DNA from: Butyricicoccus_A sp963588905
GTDB lineage: Bacteria > Bacillota > Clostridia > Oscillospirales > Butyricicoccaceae
Length of the DNA stretch: 64,000 bases
Reading direction: 5' to 3'
NCBI GenBank assembly: GCA_963588905.1
Contig: CAVAJF010000006.1
Location: 1 to 64,000 of the forward strand
Shown here: positions 9,197 to 16,698 of the stretch, in pieces
Numbering within the stretch: the first letter of the stretch is position 1
How the letters are laid out: every line of letters begins with the position of its first letter
The notes under the pieces: model-generated
Told to the model about the DNA's origin: nothing
The model's input: only the letters and a program-made list of their open reading frames with translations
The model's database searches: none
Program-made: the position numbers and the translations under genes

Positions 9197-10018
9197 TTAC
9201 ATCGCGTTACAAATGGACTTTGCCCACTTCTGTGTAGACCAGACAGCAACGATCAACAAAATTGCGTAACCGATCATATTACCTGCGATAACTAAGAAAT
9301 TATCCGATCCTTCGAGGAAAAAGTCTGCGATAAATGGAAAGAATGATAGTACCAGATAGATTAAAGTACCCTGCAAGCAAACTGCTGCAAAAGATTTGAG
9401 AAAGTTTTTTCCGATCTGGGACATTTCACCGGAGGGCAATGTTGCAATAGGAATTGGTGCGACACAGAAATACAGATACAACTCCACGAAACGTGCAATG
9501 ACAATAATTTGTGCCATTTTAACTGCAATTTGTACGATTAGATTGGTGATGAACATAACAATCAATGCCAAGAATTTCGACCAGAAGGACAGACTGTCTA
9601 TAGCTTCTTCAAGGGCATCTAAGTCAAAACCAGTCATACTTGACATAGAAAGATACTGCTGCACCTGATTAGTAAAATATACAGTTACATCGTAGATTGC
9701 ATTTAAGATTGTCGGGCAGTTATCAATTGCCCAAATGCAGATGGACAATTTAATCAGCAGAGAAACGACAAGTTCAACGCCCATTGTGTTGCTGCCGATG
9801 TGCTCTGTTCTGATACTGACTTCATACAAAGCCAGAACGCAGAACAACGATAAGATTACATAGGCAATTGGCAGCGCGACATTGGATTGAATTGTCAGAA
9901 TATATTGATATAGCTTGCTGGAAAAGCTATTCATGCCGCCTGTCAGCGCACTACTCGCTGACAGGCCGACAATAGAATCATTGATGCTTTTCAGCAGCGA
10001 CATGATAGCGTCTGTCAT
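9197..10018 (-). CDS. TrbL/VirB6-like (CD0411-type) conjugal transfer membrane protein
   Basis: A 273-aa integral membrane protein with about six hydrophobic segments (around 45-70, 85-105, 140-165, 170-200, 210-235, 240-260). The order VirD4, Maff2, this gene, PrgI, VirB4 is the standard clostridial arrangement in which this position holds the VirB6/TrbL-like channel component. The long polar N-terminus (SINDSIVGLSASS) and the PIPIATLPSGEMSQIGKNFLKSF region are typical of that family. It should form the inner-membrane part of the DNA translocation channel. Confidence 0.75.
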   Translation of the reverse strand: MTDAIMSLLKSINDSIVGLSASSALTGGMNSFSSKLYQYILTIQSNVALPIAYVILSLFCVLALYEVSIRTEHIGSNTMGVELVVSLLIKLSICIWAIDNCPTILNAIYDVTVYFTNQVQQYLSMSSMTGFDLDALEEAIDSLSFWSKFLALIVMFITNLIVQIAVKMAQIIVIARFVELYLYFCVAPIPIATLPSGEMSQIGKNFLKSFAAVCLQGTLIYLVLSFFPFIADFFLEGSDNFLVIAGNMIGYAILLIVAVWSTQKWAKSICNAM

Positions 10019-10024
10019 AGCAGA

Positions 10025-10228
10025 TTATCCGGCAAGATTTCCAAACAAAGCTGCCGCAGCGACAATTACGCCGCCGCCTACCATACGCCAAATACCCTGC
10101 TGGATGCCCGGGCCATTATGGTCATTTAAGTTTGTACCCAATGTGACCGCGCCCCACACGCAGGCCAGACCGCCAGCGATTTTTACGAAAGTGGTTAAAG
10201 TATTCAGTACAGTGTTAAGAGTATCCAT
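10025..10228 (-). CDS. Maff2 family mobile-element membrane protein
   Basis: A 67-aa protein with two hydrophobic helices (about 14-32 and 47-66) separated by a polar hairpin (LNDHNGPGIQQG). Length, GG-rich helices and position between the VirD4 and TrbL-like genes match the Maff2 family of clostridial conjugative elements. Its shape resembles VirB2-type pilin subunits (two helices, small residues), so a pilin-like role is a reasonable inference, but the family function is not established. Confidence 0.8.
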   Translation of the reverse strand: MDTLNTVLNTLTTFVKIAGGLACVWGAVTLGTNLNDHNGPGIQQGIWRMVGGGVIVAAAALFGNLAG

Positions 10229-10269
10229 TGTGATTTCTCCTTATGTAATAGATTTTTTTATCTTCAATG

Positions 10270-12120
10270 TTATTCTTCAAATAACGAATTGAATTCATTT
10301 GCTTCTTCGGCTGATAGATTCAATACATCAGCCTGCACCAGATTGTCATCTGGTGGTTCTGGGATTTCATCGGGATCAATTGCTTTTGATTCATTTAAGA
10401 TATGTTGATTCAGATGAAATGTATTTTTCTTATCTGCGAGAGAAGTTTGCGAATAGTTTGGATGCTTGGCTGGATCGTACTTCAAAGAACGGAATGGTTT
10501 CTTATGAGCCAATATCAATACACATTCTTCGCTGTGCAGACGGGCAAGCTCATCTGGTGTGATAAGTTCACGGCCAATGATTTGATCTGCGATAGAATAA
10601 GATCCATGAGATCCTTTGCTAACACTGGCATTTTTATTATCGACTGTTGTTTTACCGATCATTTTTGATACATATTCGTTTGTAAAAGTCTCAATACTAC
10701 CTAGATACAGCAATGAATCACAGCAGCCGATAATGCTTTCCCATGATTCCTTGTACATTTCTTTGAGCTGAGATAAGCTCTGCAGAATAACATCAGCGGA
10801 GATGTTTCGAGAACGAATAGTAGCGTACTTCTTATCAAAATCTGGAATTTTACCAATATTTTTGAATTCATCCAGTATAAAACGAACTGGACAGGGAAGT
10901 GAGCCATCGTACACGTTATCTGCACGCCAAATCAGTGTATCGAATAACTGTTGGAACATCATGGCAGCCAAAAAATTCAGCGAACTATTTGTATCAGAAA
11001 GAATGACGAATAGAGCTACCGGATGCTTGGGATCATCACCCAAATGGTCGAAATGCAAATCATCGGTTGATGTTAATTCCGCAACGGAATCTACATAGAA
11101 CTTATCCAATCTGCTGTTCGCTGTTGAGAGAATAGAAGCAGCGGTTCTACCTTTGGATTGCTTGAACTTTTTGTACTGGATGACAGCGAAACAATCCGGC
11201 TTTTCCTTTTCTACGTCTTCGAACAGCACATCAAGCGGTGTTTTATAGTCGTCATCACCTTCATGGACATCGGCAAGTAACAGAAGTTTCAATACATTTT
11301 TCATAGTTCGATCTTCTGGACTGGTCTCGTAGAGAAGATAAGCGAACAATGCGCAATATAATCCACGTGCTTGGTCAATCCAGAAGGAATCGCCTTTTGA
11401 TGCATTGGGTGGTTCTGTGTTTTCCATCAGATTATCTACCAATCGCAAGATGTCCATGTCATCTTTCAGATAACAGAACGGATTGTAATGGTTCGACTTT
11501 TTTGTATCGACAAGATTGACAACGCGAATGGTATAACCGTTATCTCGAAGCATAGAACCGACTTGATATAACAATGTTCCCTTCGGATCAGTGATAACGT
11601 AGGAACTATGCATCTGCATTACGTTTGGTATCAGATACCGGCGTGTTTTACCGGTGCCCGGACTGCCTACAATCAAAACATTATGATTCGGATCATACGT
11701 ATCTAAGCCAATTTTGACGAATTTCGGATGGATGCTGATGTATTCTGTTTGCGTCAGGATGATATTTTCTGAAAATGTCTTATCCTTGAAATACTTGCTA
11801 TCTTTAGCAGTTCCCCACGCAGCAGAACCGTGTTCAATGCCAGGCATATAGTTTCCTTCGCCGGACAGGTGATATAGCACTGCAAGCCAGACGGCGAAAC
11901 AGGCAACGCCTGCAACAATCAATGCGTTTTGATCTTTACTAATATAGAAGGGATTTTCTTGTATATCAGTGAAGACATTTTGAAGTGCCGTATTGATGTT
12001 TAGAATGACATCACCGGGGAGAGAAAGAGCAATAGCAGCAACACGATTTGCTACATAAGCAGCTAATACAGAACAGATGGCCGAGAAGATAATGAACGAT
12101 GTTGTGTTTTTCTTTTTCAT
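10270..12120 (-). CDS. VirD4/TraG-type type IV coupling protein
   Basis: A 616-aa ATPase that brings the relaxase-DNA complex to the transfer channel. Two N-terminal membrane segments (about 8-30 and 65-85) are followed by the soluble ATPase with Walker A GSPGTGKTRR (about 153) and Walker B FILDEFKNIG (about 410); the TraG/TraD C-terminal region contains ADVILQSLSQLKEMY. The acidic C-terminal tail (EIPEPPDDN to FEE) is typical for cargo recognition. The ATG overlaps the stop of the PcfB gene by 4 bp. The length is normal for the family. Confidence 0.92.
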   Translation of the reverse strand: MKKKNTTSFIIFSAICSVLAAYVANRVAAIALSLPGDVILNINTALQNVFTDIQENPFYISKDQNALIVAGVACFAVWLAVLYHLSGEGNYMPGIEHGSAAWGTAKDSKYFKDKTFSENIILTQTEYISIHPKFVKIGLDTYDPNHNVLIVGSPGTGKTRRYLIPNVMQMHSSYVITDPKGTLLYQVGSMLRDNGYTIRVVNLVDTKKSNHYNPFCYLKDDMDILRLVDNLMENTEPPNASKGDSFWIDQARGLYCALFAYLLYETSPEDRTMKNVLKLLLLADVHEGDDDYKTPLDVLFEDVEKEKPDCFAVIQYKKFKQSKGRTAASILSTANSRLDKFYVDSVAELTSTDDLHFDHLGDDPKHPVALFVILSDTNSSLNFLAAMMFQQLFDTLIWRADNVYDGSLPCPVRFILDEFKNIGKIPDFDKKYATIRSRNISADVILQSLSQLKEMYKESWESIIGCCDSLLYLGSIETFTNEYVSKMIGKTTVDNKNASVSKGSHGSYSIADQIIGRELITPDELARLHSEECVLILAHKKPFRSLKYDPAKHPNYSQTSLADKKNTFHLNQHILNESKAIDPDEIPEPPDDNLVQADVLNLSAEEANEFNSLFEE

Positions 12121-12632
12121 TGTGCTCGTTCGCCTCGTGATTTCTGCCGTTGCTGATTCTGCGCTTGATCTTGACTATGAGCCTTGTTATACGCTTCTGC
12201 ACGTTGCTTAGCCTGCTGAATTGCTTCATCGAGCTTTTTAGCATGTGGACGATCTTGCTCCTTGTTCATGCTTTTCACAACATGTGTAAAAGCTGCGTAC
12301 ACTCGCTCTACATCTTGTGCTTTGAAGAAGATATGTGTTGATTGATCGGCTTTATCATGGAAGACACTGAAATCAACGGCATAAGATTTGAACTCATTTT
12401 TTAATGCCTTAATATCTTCGTCGGCGACTTGGATAGAAGACAATTCTCGGTTTTGTGCGCTTAGATTTTGCAAGCTCTGTTTACCATGAACGATCTTTCC
12501 TTCTTTTCCCTGCAATCGTTGTGTAGAATGATACACGGTTGAGAATATCTGTGGCATGAGCCGCATTACTTCTCGGCCAGATGTAATTGCTGCTTGGTAT
12601 GTAATGTGGATTAGCTTGTCTTGATAGTCCGT
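12117..12632 (-). CDS. PcfB/DUF3801 family transfer protein, probable ACG start
   Basis: PcfB-like accessory protein of the coupling complex, encoded directly upstream of VirD4. The first ATG in frame (12566) gives 149 aa and has no good ribosome binding site. The same frame continues upstream without a stop to an ACG codon at 12632, preceded by AAGGAG with a 9-nt spacer, giving 171 aa that begin TDYQDKLIHITYQAAI, which resembles the amphipathic N-terminus of the family. Either ACG is used as a rare start or an ATG has mutated to ACG. The C-terminus is Q/R-rich, suitable for nucleic acid or protein contacts. Confidence 0.7.
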   Translation of the reverse strand, partial: TDYQDKLIHITYQAAITSGREVMRLMPQIFSTVYHSTQRLQGKEGKIVHGKQSLQNLSAQNRELSSIQVADEDIKALKNEFKSYAVDFSVFHDKADQSTHIFFKAQDVERVYAAFTHVVKSMNKEQDRPHAKKLDEAIQQAKQRAEAYNKAHSQDQAQNQQRQKSRGERAQ

Positions 12633-12778
12633 CTAAATCATCTCCTTGGAATCGTCTTGTGATGAAAGTCTTGCCTGAATGATTGGTGCAAAAATATCAG
12701 CAAGAAATTCATTGGAAAGTTTTCTGCTTCTGGAAACAATTCCGGCAACCAATAAATAGGTGCGCTATTCTTTGCCAT
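12633..12778 (-). pseudogene. small frame-shifted gene upstream of pcfB-like gene
   Basis: A good site (GGCGGTGAAACAA) precedes ATG at 12778, encoding MAKNSAPIYW. The frame that looks conserved afterwards (VAGIVSRSRKLSNEFLADIF, ending SKEMI-stop at 12633) is one base off. Adding one G within TATTGG (around 12747) would join them into a 48-aa protein whose stop lies just before the downstream ACG start. Either the gene is broken by a 1-base deletion or the base is a sequence error. The family is not recognised. Confidence 0.45.
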
Positions 12779-12811
12779 TTGTTTCACCGCCTTCTATACT
12801 GTATATTGTTG

Positions 12812-12988
12812 TTAACTCTGAGAAGAATTACTGGTGTTTGATTCTGAAAGAGCAATACGTGTAGCTCCTGTACCTTGCGCATAAGCAAGAACACGTAAAA
12901 GCTCTTGTTCTGTCATAGATGGAAGAAGTTCTTCCAATTGCTCCTGAACAGTTTGTTCTGGCAACTTAACATTTGGATTGATAAACAT
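12812..12988 (-). CDS. small hypothetical protein, first gene of the transfer operon
   Basis: A 58-aa protein starting MFINPNVKLPEQ, chosen because GGAGGTGAGTAT lies just upstream of this ATG; an upstream ATG in the same frame has no such site. It contains a helical segment (VQEQLEELLPSMTEQELLRVLAYAQ) and a Ser/Asn-rich tail. It is the first gene after a strong minus-strand promoter and operator, so it opens the conjugation operon. No family is recognised; a small regulator or accessory transfer protein is possible. Confidence 0.6.
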   Translation of the reverse strand: MFINPNVKLPEQTVQEQLEELLPSMTEQELLRVLAYAQGTGATRIALSESNTSNSSQS

Positions 12989-13025
12989 ATACTCACCTCC
13001 TGTATTATTGGCAATCAATATAATT

Positions 13026-13043
13026 ACGGTATTATATTACCGT
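13026..13043. promoter_or_regulatory. operator-like palindrome ACGGTA-N6-TACCGT
   Basis: The sequence has perfect 6-bp arms around an AT-rich centre. It covers the -10 element of the leftward transfer promoter (13034-13039), the expected place for a repressor site. The adjacent XRE-family gene is the natural candidate to bind it (inference). Confidence 0.6.
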
Positions 13044-13062
13044 TTATCAATTGAAATGTCAA
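13034..13062 (-). promoter_or_regulatory. transfer operon promoter
   Basis: On the minus strand TTGACA (13062-13057), a 17-nt spacer and TAATAT (13039-13034) form a near-consensus sigma-A promoter. It faces the small gene at 12988 and the whole conjugation operon. The -10 lies within the ACGGTA/TACCGT palindrome, suggesting repression by a dimeric regulator. Confidence 0.75.
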
Positions 13063-13080
13063 TAGTATTCTGGAATTTTA

Positions 13081-13109
13081 TTGACATAATTATTGATTAC
13101 TGATATTAT
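13081..13109 (+). promoter_or_regulatory. promoter of the XRE regulator gene
   Basis: TTGACA (13081-13086), a 17-nt spacer and TATTAT (13104-13109) form a near-consensus promoter. Its -35 region and that of the leftward promoter form a 9-bp inverted repeat (ATGTCAATA 13056-13064, TATTGACAT 13079-13087), which may be just the two promoters or a shared operator. Confidence 0.75.
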
Positions 13110-13132
13110 TTAAGAAAAGGAGGGCGTTTTCT

Positions 13133-13624
13133 TTGGATATGAATGATAGAGTAAAGATCATCAGAAAATCTATGAAATTAAATCAGACTGATTTTGCAAA
13201 AAGAATTGGAATTAAACAGAGTGCGTTGTCTTCAATTGAAAGCAAACAATCTTCTGTTACAGAGAGAAATATTAAAGCTATTTGTAGCGAATATAGAATT
13301 AGTGAAGTATGGCTACGTACTGGCGAAGGTGAAATGAAATGCCAAGTAACCACAGATGAGAGACTTCGCACATGGGTTGATGAGGTACTTTCTGGAAGGC
13401 CAGATAATATCAGGTATGCATTTCTTTCTGTGATGTCCAATTTGGACGAAGAAGGATGGAGAAGGATTGCAGCTTTTACAGAACAGGTTTATCTGGAAAC
13501 GCATTCCACAATGCCGGCAGTTGCCGATCATAAAAAAGATACGCTACAGTTGGCGAATGAAATTGAAGAGAGCGAGAATCAAACGGAAGAGTTATTTCCT
13601 TCCGATGGGCGAAATATCGTCTGA
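13133..13624 (+). CDS. XRE-family HTH repressor-like regulator
   Basis: A 163-aa protein. The N-terminal helix-turn-helix (about residues 5-60: LNQTDFAKRIGIKQSALSSIE) is of the Cro/CI type and is followed by a helical dimerisation-like segment (75-130) and an acidic tail. The TTG start is chosen because AAGGAGGG ends 8 nt before it; the next ATG (13139) would be 14 nt away. It is divergently transcribed from the conjugation operon with overlapping control sites, so it probably controls transfer gene expression. No peptidase domain is present, so RecA-type self-cleavage is not expected. Confidence 0.85.
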   Translation: MDMNDRVKIIRKSMKLNQTDFAKRIGIKQSALSSIESKQSSVTERNIKAICSEYRISEVWLRTGEGEMKCQVTTDERLRTWVDEVLSGRPDNIRYAFLSVMSNLDEEGWRRIAAFTEQVYLETHSTMPAVADHKKDTLQLANEIEESENQTEELFPSDGRNIV

Positions 13625-13639
13625 AAAATAAGCATAAAA

Positions 13640-13668
13640 AATAAGCCCCATAAAATGGGACTTATTTA
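13640..13668 (+). terminator. terminator after XRE gene
   Basis: AATAAGCCCCAT / ATGGGACTTATT form a 12-bp stem with one mismatch and a 3-nt loop, followed by TATAT. It lies 16 bp after the regulator stop. Confidence 0.65.
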
Positions 13669-13671
13669 TAT

Positions 13672-13707
13672 GCACATGATGCACATGAAGTACAAGAAGT
13701 ACATGAA
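13672..13707 (+). repeat. nonamer iteron cluster 1
   Basis: Four adjacent 9-bp direct repeats: GCACATGAT, GCACATGAA, GTACAAGAA, GTACATGAA (consensus G-Y-A-C-R-N-G-A-D). The same unit recurs twice more around parA, so these are probably binding sites for the ribbon-helix-helix partner (partition site and/or operator). Here the cluster is non-coding. Confidence 0.75.
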
Positions 13708-13770
13708 GTGGATTTACAGCACAGATTTTTAATTGGATCGAACTAGCGAGATAGCAGCGCTGTATCTGTC

Positions 13771-13879
13771 TGTCAAGGGTAAGATGAACGGCGGATACAT
13801 CCGCCGCCCTTGACAAACAGCTAACGCGCTACTGCGATGACAACAAGGGACGTAAGCCGCAGGGCGGACTTACAGTCCC
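13771..13879. repeat. two strong hairpins in the parA upstream region (possible origin or nick site)
   Basis: Hairpin A: TGTCAAGGG (13771-13779) pairs with CCCTTGACA (13807-13815) and encloses a second perfect stem, CGGCGGAT/ATCCGCCG (13789-13806), with a 9-nt bulge on the left. Hairpin B: GGGAC-TAAG-CCGC (13847-13860) pairs with GCGG-CTTA-GTCCC (13864-13879). The cluster sits in a 356-bp gene-free stretch between the repressor and parA. Known: transfer and replication origins of mobile elements carry such structures. Assignment as oriT or origin is inference; no relaxase is in the window to support it. Confidence 0.5.
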
Positions 13880-13920
13880 CCTGAGAAAAATAAATTTAAC
13901 CGGTGCGCTTTCTCTATCAT

Positions 13921-13965
13921 GCACATGAAGTACATGATGTACAAGAAGTACACGAGGTACAAGAA
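13921..13965 (+). repeat. nonamer iteron cluster 2 (parA leader)
   Basis: Five adjacent 9-bp units: GCACATGAA, GTACATGAT, GTACAAGAA, GTACACGAG, GTACAAGAA. They end immediately before the parA ribosome binding site (GGAGG), so a bound protein would cover the parA leader and could repress it. Confidence 0.8.
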
Positions 13966-13980
13966 GTTGGAGGTAATCTC

Positions 13981-14742
13981 ATGAAAAAGATTGTTATCGC
14001 AAATCAGAAAGGCGGCGTAGGAAAGACTACGACAGCAAATGCACTTGCTGGTGTTTTGATGAAGGAAGGAAAAAGAGTCCTTATGATTGATGCTGATCCA
14101 CAGTGCAATACCAGTGATACATATCAGGCTGCTATTGCTGATACAGCGACACTGTATGATTTGCTGTTTAGCAAAGAACCAGTACACGATGTGATTCAGC
14201 ATACAGAGGTAGGAGATATTATTGCAGGTGATCCGCTGCTTAGCCAAGCTGATATGCAACTGACTAAGACTGGTAAGGAGTTTACATTAAAGAAAGCAAT
14301 GGCTCCGATTCAAGAGGAATATGATTTTATCATTATTGATACGGCACCGTCATTGGGAATTCTTCTTATCAATGCGCTGACATACGCGGATTCGGTTATT
14401 GTTCCTATTACTGCTGACCGGTACAGCTTACAAGGGCTGTCACAGTTAAATGAGACAATTCAAGCTGTTATGGAGTATACAAATCCTGATTTAAAGATTG
14501 CAGGACTATTGCGGACACGATACCATGCAAGGACGATATTAAGCCGTGAAGTATCAGTAGCTTTGCCAGAAATTGCAGAGATGTTGAATACACAGGTATT
14601 TCAAACGGTAATCCGTGAATGCACAGCTGCACAGCAGGCACAGACGCGCAGAGTACCATTGTTGCAGCACGCGCCAAAGTGTACAACGGCATTGGACTAT
14701 TTTCAATTAGTCCGAGAAATTTTTTGTGACAGAGGTGAATAA
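13981..14742 (+). CDS. ParA family partition ATPase
   Basis: A 253-aa Walker-type ATPase with the deviant P-loop KGGVGKTTTANAL (residues 11-23), the DADPQCNTS motif (about 41) and FIIIDTAPSLGI (about 117). It would segregate the circular intermediate or keep the element in the cell. The start is the ATG at 13981 with TTGGAGGT 7 nt upstream. A longer frame from GTG 13903 merely translates the iterons and has no site. It forms an operon with the ribbon-helix-helix gene 2 bp downstream. No N-terminal HTH is present, so it resembles the small ParA type paired with small RHH centromere-binding proteins. Confidence 0.9.
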   Translation: MKKIVIANQKGGVGKTTTANALAGVLMKEGKRVLMIDADPQCNTSDTYQAAIADTATLYDLLFSKEPVHDVIQHTEVGDIIAGDPLLSQADMQLTKTGKEFTLKKAMAPIQEEYDFIIIDTAPSLGILLINALTYADSVIVPITADRYSLQGLSQLNETIQAVMEYTNPDLKIAGLLRTRYHARTILSREVSVALPEIAEMLNTQVFQTVIRECTAAQQAQTRRVPLLQHAPKCTTALDYFQLVREIFCDRGE

Positions 14743-14744
14743 AG

Positions 14745-15056
14745 ATGGCAAGAAATATGACGATGATACCGGCGGCTGGTTTATTTTCTAAACCAGTCCG
14801 CGATGCACATGATGCACATGAAGTACATGAGGTACATGAGGTACGAGAAGTACACGAAGTTACAAATTCATCGAAGATGCCGCGTACACAGGGAAGGAAA
14901 GGTAAGAGATTACCAAGAATTAACATGGCGTTTACCCTAGAAAATTATGAATTTTTACGGGTACATTCACGGATGAATGGATTAACAATGACTGAATATG
15001 TTAATTCTTTGATTGAGAAAGATAGGCAGGAGGTAGAAAATGGCACTCGAAAATAA
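14745..15056 (+). CDS. small ribbon-helix-helix centromere-binding protein candidate (ParB-like partner)
   Basis: A 103-aa protein. Residues about 20-40 are a run of A-H-D/V-H-E tripeptides encoded by the 9-bp iterons. The C-terminal half is basic and fits a ribbon-helix-helix fold (INMAFTLENYEFLRVHSRMN, then LTMTEYVNSLIEKD). Pairing with ParA is like ParG, TubR or omega-type partners that bind arrays of short direct repeats. Its gene carries the iteron array in its own 5' coding region, so the protein probably binds its own gene. The start has GAGGTGAAT upstream; the 3' end overlaps the fic gene by 17 bp. No family name is certain. Confidence 0.65.
   Translation: MARNMTMIPAAGLFSKPVRDAHDAHEVHEVHEVREVHEVTNSSKMPRTQGRKGKRLPRINMAFTLENYEFLRVHSRMNGLTMTEYVNSLIEKDRQEVENGTRK
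14805..14858 (+). repeat. nonamer iteron cluster 3 (inside the RHH gene)
   Basis: Six adjacent 9-bp units, beginning GCACATGAT GCACATGAA and continuing with GTACATGAG (twice), GTACGAGAA and GTACACGAA. Each unit is exactly three codons in frame, so it also encodes the HEV-type repeat of the RHH protein. Confidence 0.85.
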
Positions 15057-15672
15057 ACTGGGTATTGATGATTCCGCAGAACTTGCGCGCGAGGAAGAAA
15101 GAATAAGTAAGAAGAAAGCTATGTGGCTTTTTGAAAGTGGAACACTTGATACACTGCCAGTAGGAACATTTGCAGCACTACAGGAAATACACAAGTATCT
15201 TTTTGAAGATATTTATGATTTCGCTGGGAAAATACGTACTGTAAATTTGGCGAAGGGCAATTTCCGGTTTGCTCCGCTTATGTACCTTGAAGTAGCGCTT
15301 GCCAATATCGACAAGATGCCACAGTCTACGTATGATGAAATTATAGAAAAGTATGTAGAGATGAATATAGCTCATCCATTTCGGGAAGGCAACGGACGCA
15401 GCACACGTATTTGGCTTGACCTTATGTTGAAGCAGGGCATCGGGAAAGTAGTAGATTGGAGCAAAGTTGACAAAGAAGATTACTTGCTTGCAATGGAACG
15501 CAGTCCGATTAAAGATGTTGAGATAAAAGTCTTGTTAAAAGCAGCTCTGACGGATGATATAACTAGTCGAGAAGTTTTTATGAAGGGTATTGACCACAGC
15601 TATTATTACGAAGGATATACTACTTTTAAAACGAATGAACTGTATTACGGGATGCAAAGCGAACAGAAATGA
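15040..15672 (+). CDS. class III Fic-domain protein (probable AMP transferase) with autoinhibitory helix
   Basis: A 210-aa protein. The Fic motif HPFREGNGRSTR (residues 112-123) has all catalytic residues (His112, Glu116, Asn118, Arg120, Arg123). The C-terminus carries SYYYEG (187-192), matching the S/T-x3-E-G/N inhibition motif that places this in the class III family, where a C-terminal helix blocks the active site until released by oligomer change or self-modification. It likely adenylylates a host protein. Located straight after parA/RHH with GGAGGT before ATG, it may act in maintenance or defence of the element (inference). A separate antitoxin is not needed. Confidence 0.88.
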   Translation: MALENKLGIDDSAELAREEERISKKKAMWLFESGTLDTLPVGTFAALQEIHKYLFEDIYDFAGKIRTVNLAKGNFRFAPLMYLEVALANIDKMPQSTYDEIIEKYVEMNIAHPFREGNGRSTRIWLDLMLKQGIGKVVDWSKVDKEDYLLAMERSPIKDVEIKVLLKAALTDDITSREVFMKGIDHSYYYEGYTTFKTNELYYGMQSEQK

Positions 15673-15681
15673 GGTGATAAA

Positions 15682-16698
15682 ATGCCATTGACAAGAATTA
15701 AAGCAGAGAATTTTACGGTATTTGAAGGCATTGAAATACCGTTTGGAGAAGGACTGAATGTGTTGGTTGGAGAAAACGGCATGGGCAAAACGCACATTAT
15801 GAAGTTAGCTTATGCGGCGTGCCAAGCATCTAAACATGATGTGTCGTTTTCACAGAAAACTACCATGCTTTTTCGTCCAGATCAATCTGGTATTGGTCGT
15901 TTGGTCAATAGAAATAAGAACGGCAATAATACAGCAAAGGTTTTAGTAGAATCAGACACAGCAAAAATTGGAATGTCGTTTACAAACCGAACAAAGAAAT
16001 GGGATGCAGAAGTCAAGACTGAAGAAAAGTGGGAAAAACAGATGTCCGACTTTACCAGCGTTTTTATTCCAGCGAAAGAAATTTTATCGAATGCATGGAA
16101 TCTGGATGCAGCAGTAAAGATGGGAAATGTAGAATTTGATGATACCTATCTGGACATTATTGCGGCGGCAAAGATTGATATTTCCAGAGGTGTAGATTCA
16201 GCAGCAAGGAAGAAATATTTAACAGTGTTGCAGAAGATCAGTGATGGCAAAGTAACACTGCATGATAACCGGTTTTATTTAAAGCCAGGAACGCAAGCGA
16301 GATTGGAGTTTAATTTGGTTGCAGAAGGATTGCGAAAAATTGCTTTACTATGGCAACTAATAAAAAACGGAACATTAGAAAAGGGATCTGTGCTGTTTTG
16401 GGATGAACCGGAAGCAAATATCAACCCGAAATATATTCCTGTATTGGCAGAATTGCTGATTATGTTGGAAAGTGAAGGTGTACAAATCTTAGTTTCTACC
16501 CATGATTATTTCTTATCTAAGTACATTGAGGTGAAACGAAATAAGAATAGTAAAGTTCAGTATATTTCCTTGTATAAAGATGAAGATGACAGAGTAAAGT
16601 GTGAAACAGCAGAGGAATTTGAACTGTTGGAGCATAATACAATTATGGATACTTTCCGTCAGCTTTACAGAGAAGAAATCGGAGTGGCACTGAAGTGA
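15682..16698 (+). CDS. AAA_21/OLD-like ABC-type ATPase of a two-gene putative defence system
   Basis: A 338-aa ATPase with Walker A GENGMGKT (residues 32-39), a signature-like LVAEGLRK region, Walker B VLFWDEPEANINP (about 239-251) and the switch histidine in STHDYF. It resembles SMC/RecF/OLD-type cytoplasmic ATPases without a TOPRIM domain. GAGGTGAT precedes the ATG. The stop overlaps the GTG start of the next gene, so the two products are probably made together. Similar ATPase-plus-effector pairs in mobile elements are often abortive infection systems; the specific family is not identified. Confidence 0.75.
   Translation: MPLTRIKAENFTVFEGIEIPFGEGLNVLVGENGMGKTHIMKLAYAACQASKHDVSFSQKTTMLFRPDQSGIGRLVNRNKNGNNTAKVLVESDTAKIGMSFTNRTKKWDAEVKTEEKWEKQMSDFTSVFIPAKEILSNAWNLDAAVKMGNVEFDDTYLDIIAAAKIDISRGVDSAARKKYLTVLQKISDGKVTLHDNRFYLKPGTQARLEFNLVAEGLRKIALLWQLIKNGTLEKGSVLFWDEPEANINPKYIPVLAELLIMLESEGVQILVSTHDYFLSKYIEVKRNKNSKVQYISLYKDEDDRVKCETAEEFELLEHNTIMDTFRQLYREEIGVALK

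Noticed and set aside
13903..13980. Longer parA start at GTG 13903
   Set aside because: It lacks a ribosome site and would only translate iteron DNA; ATG 13981 has GGAGG at good distance.
13672..14858. CRISPR array
   Set aside because: The units are 9 bp and directly adjacent with no spacers; they are iterons.
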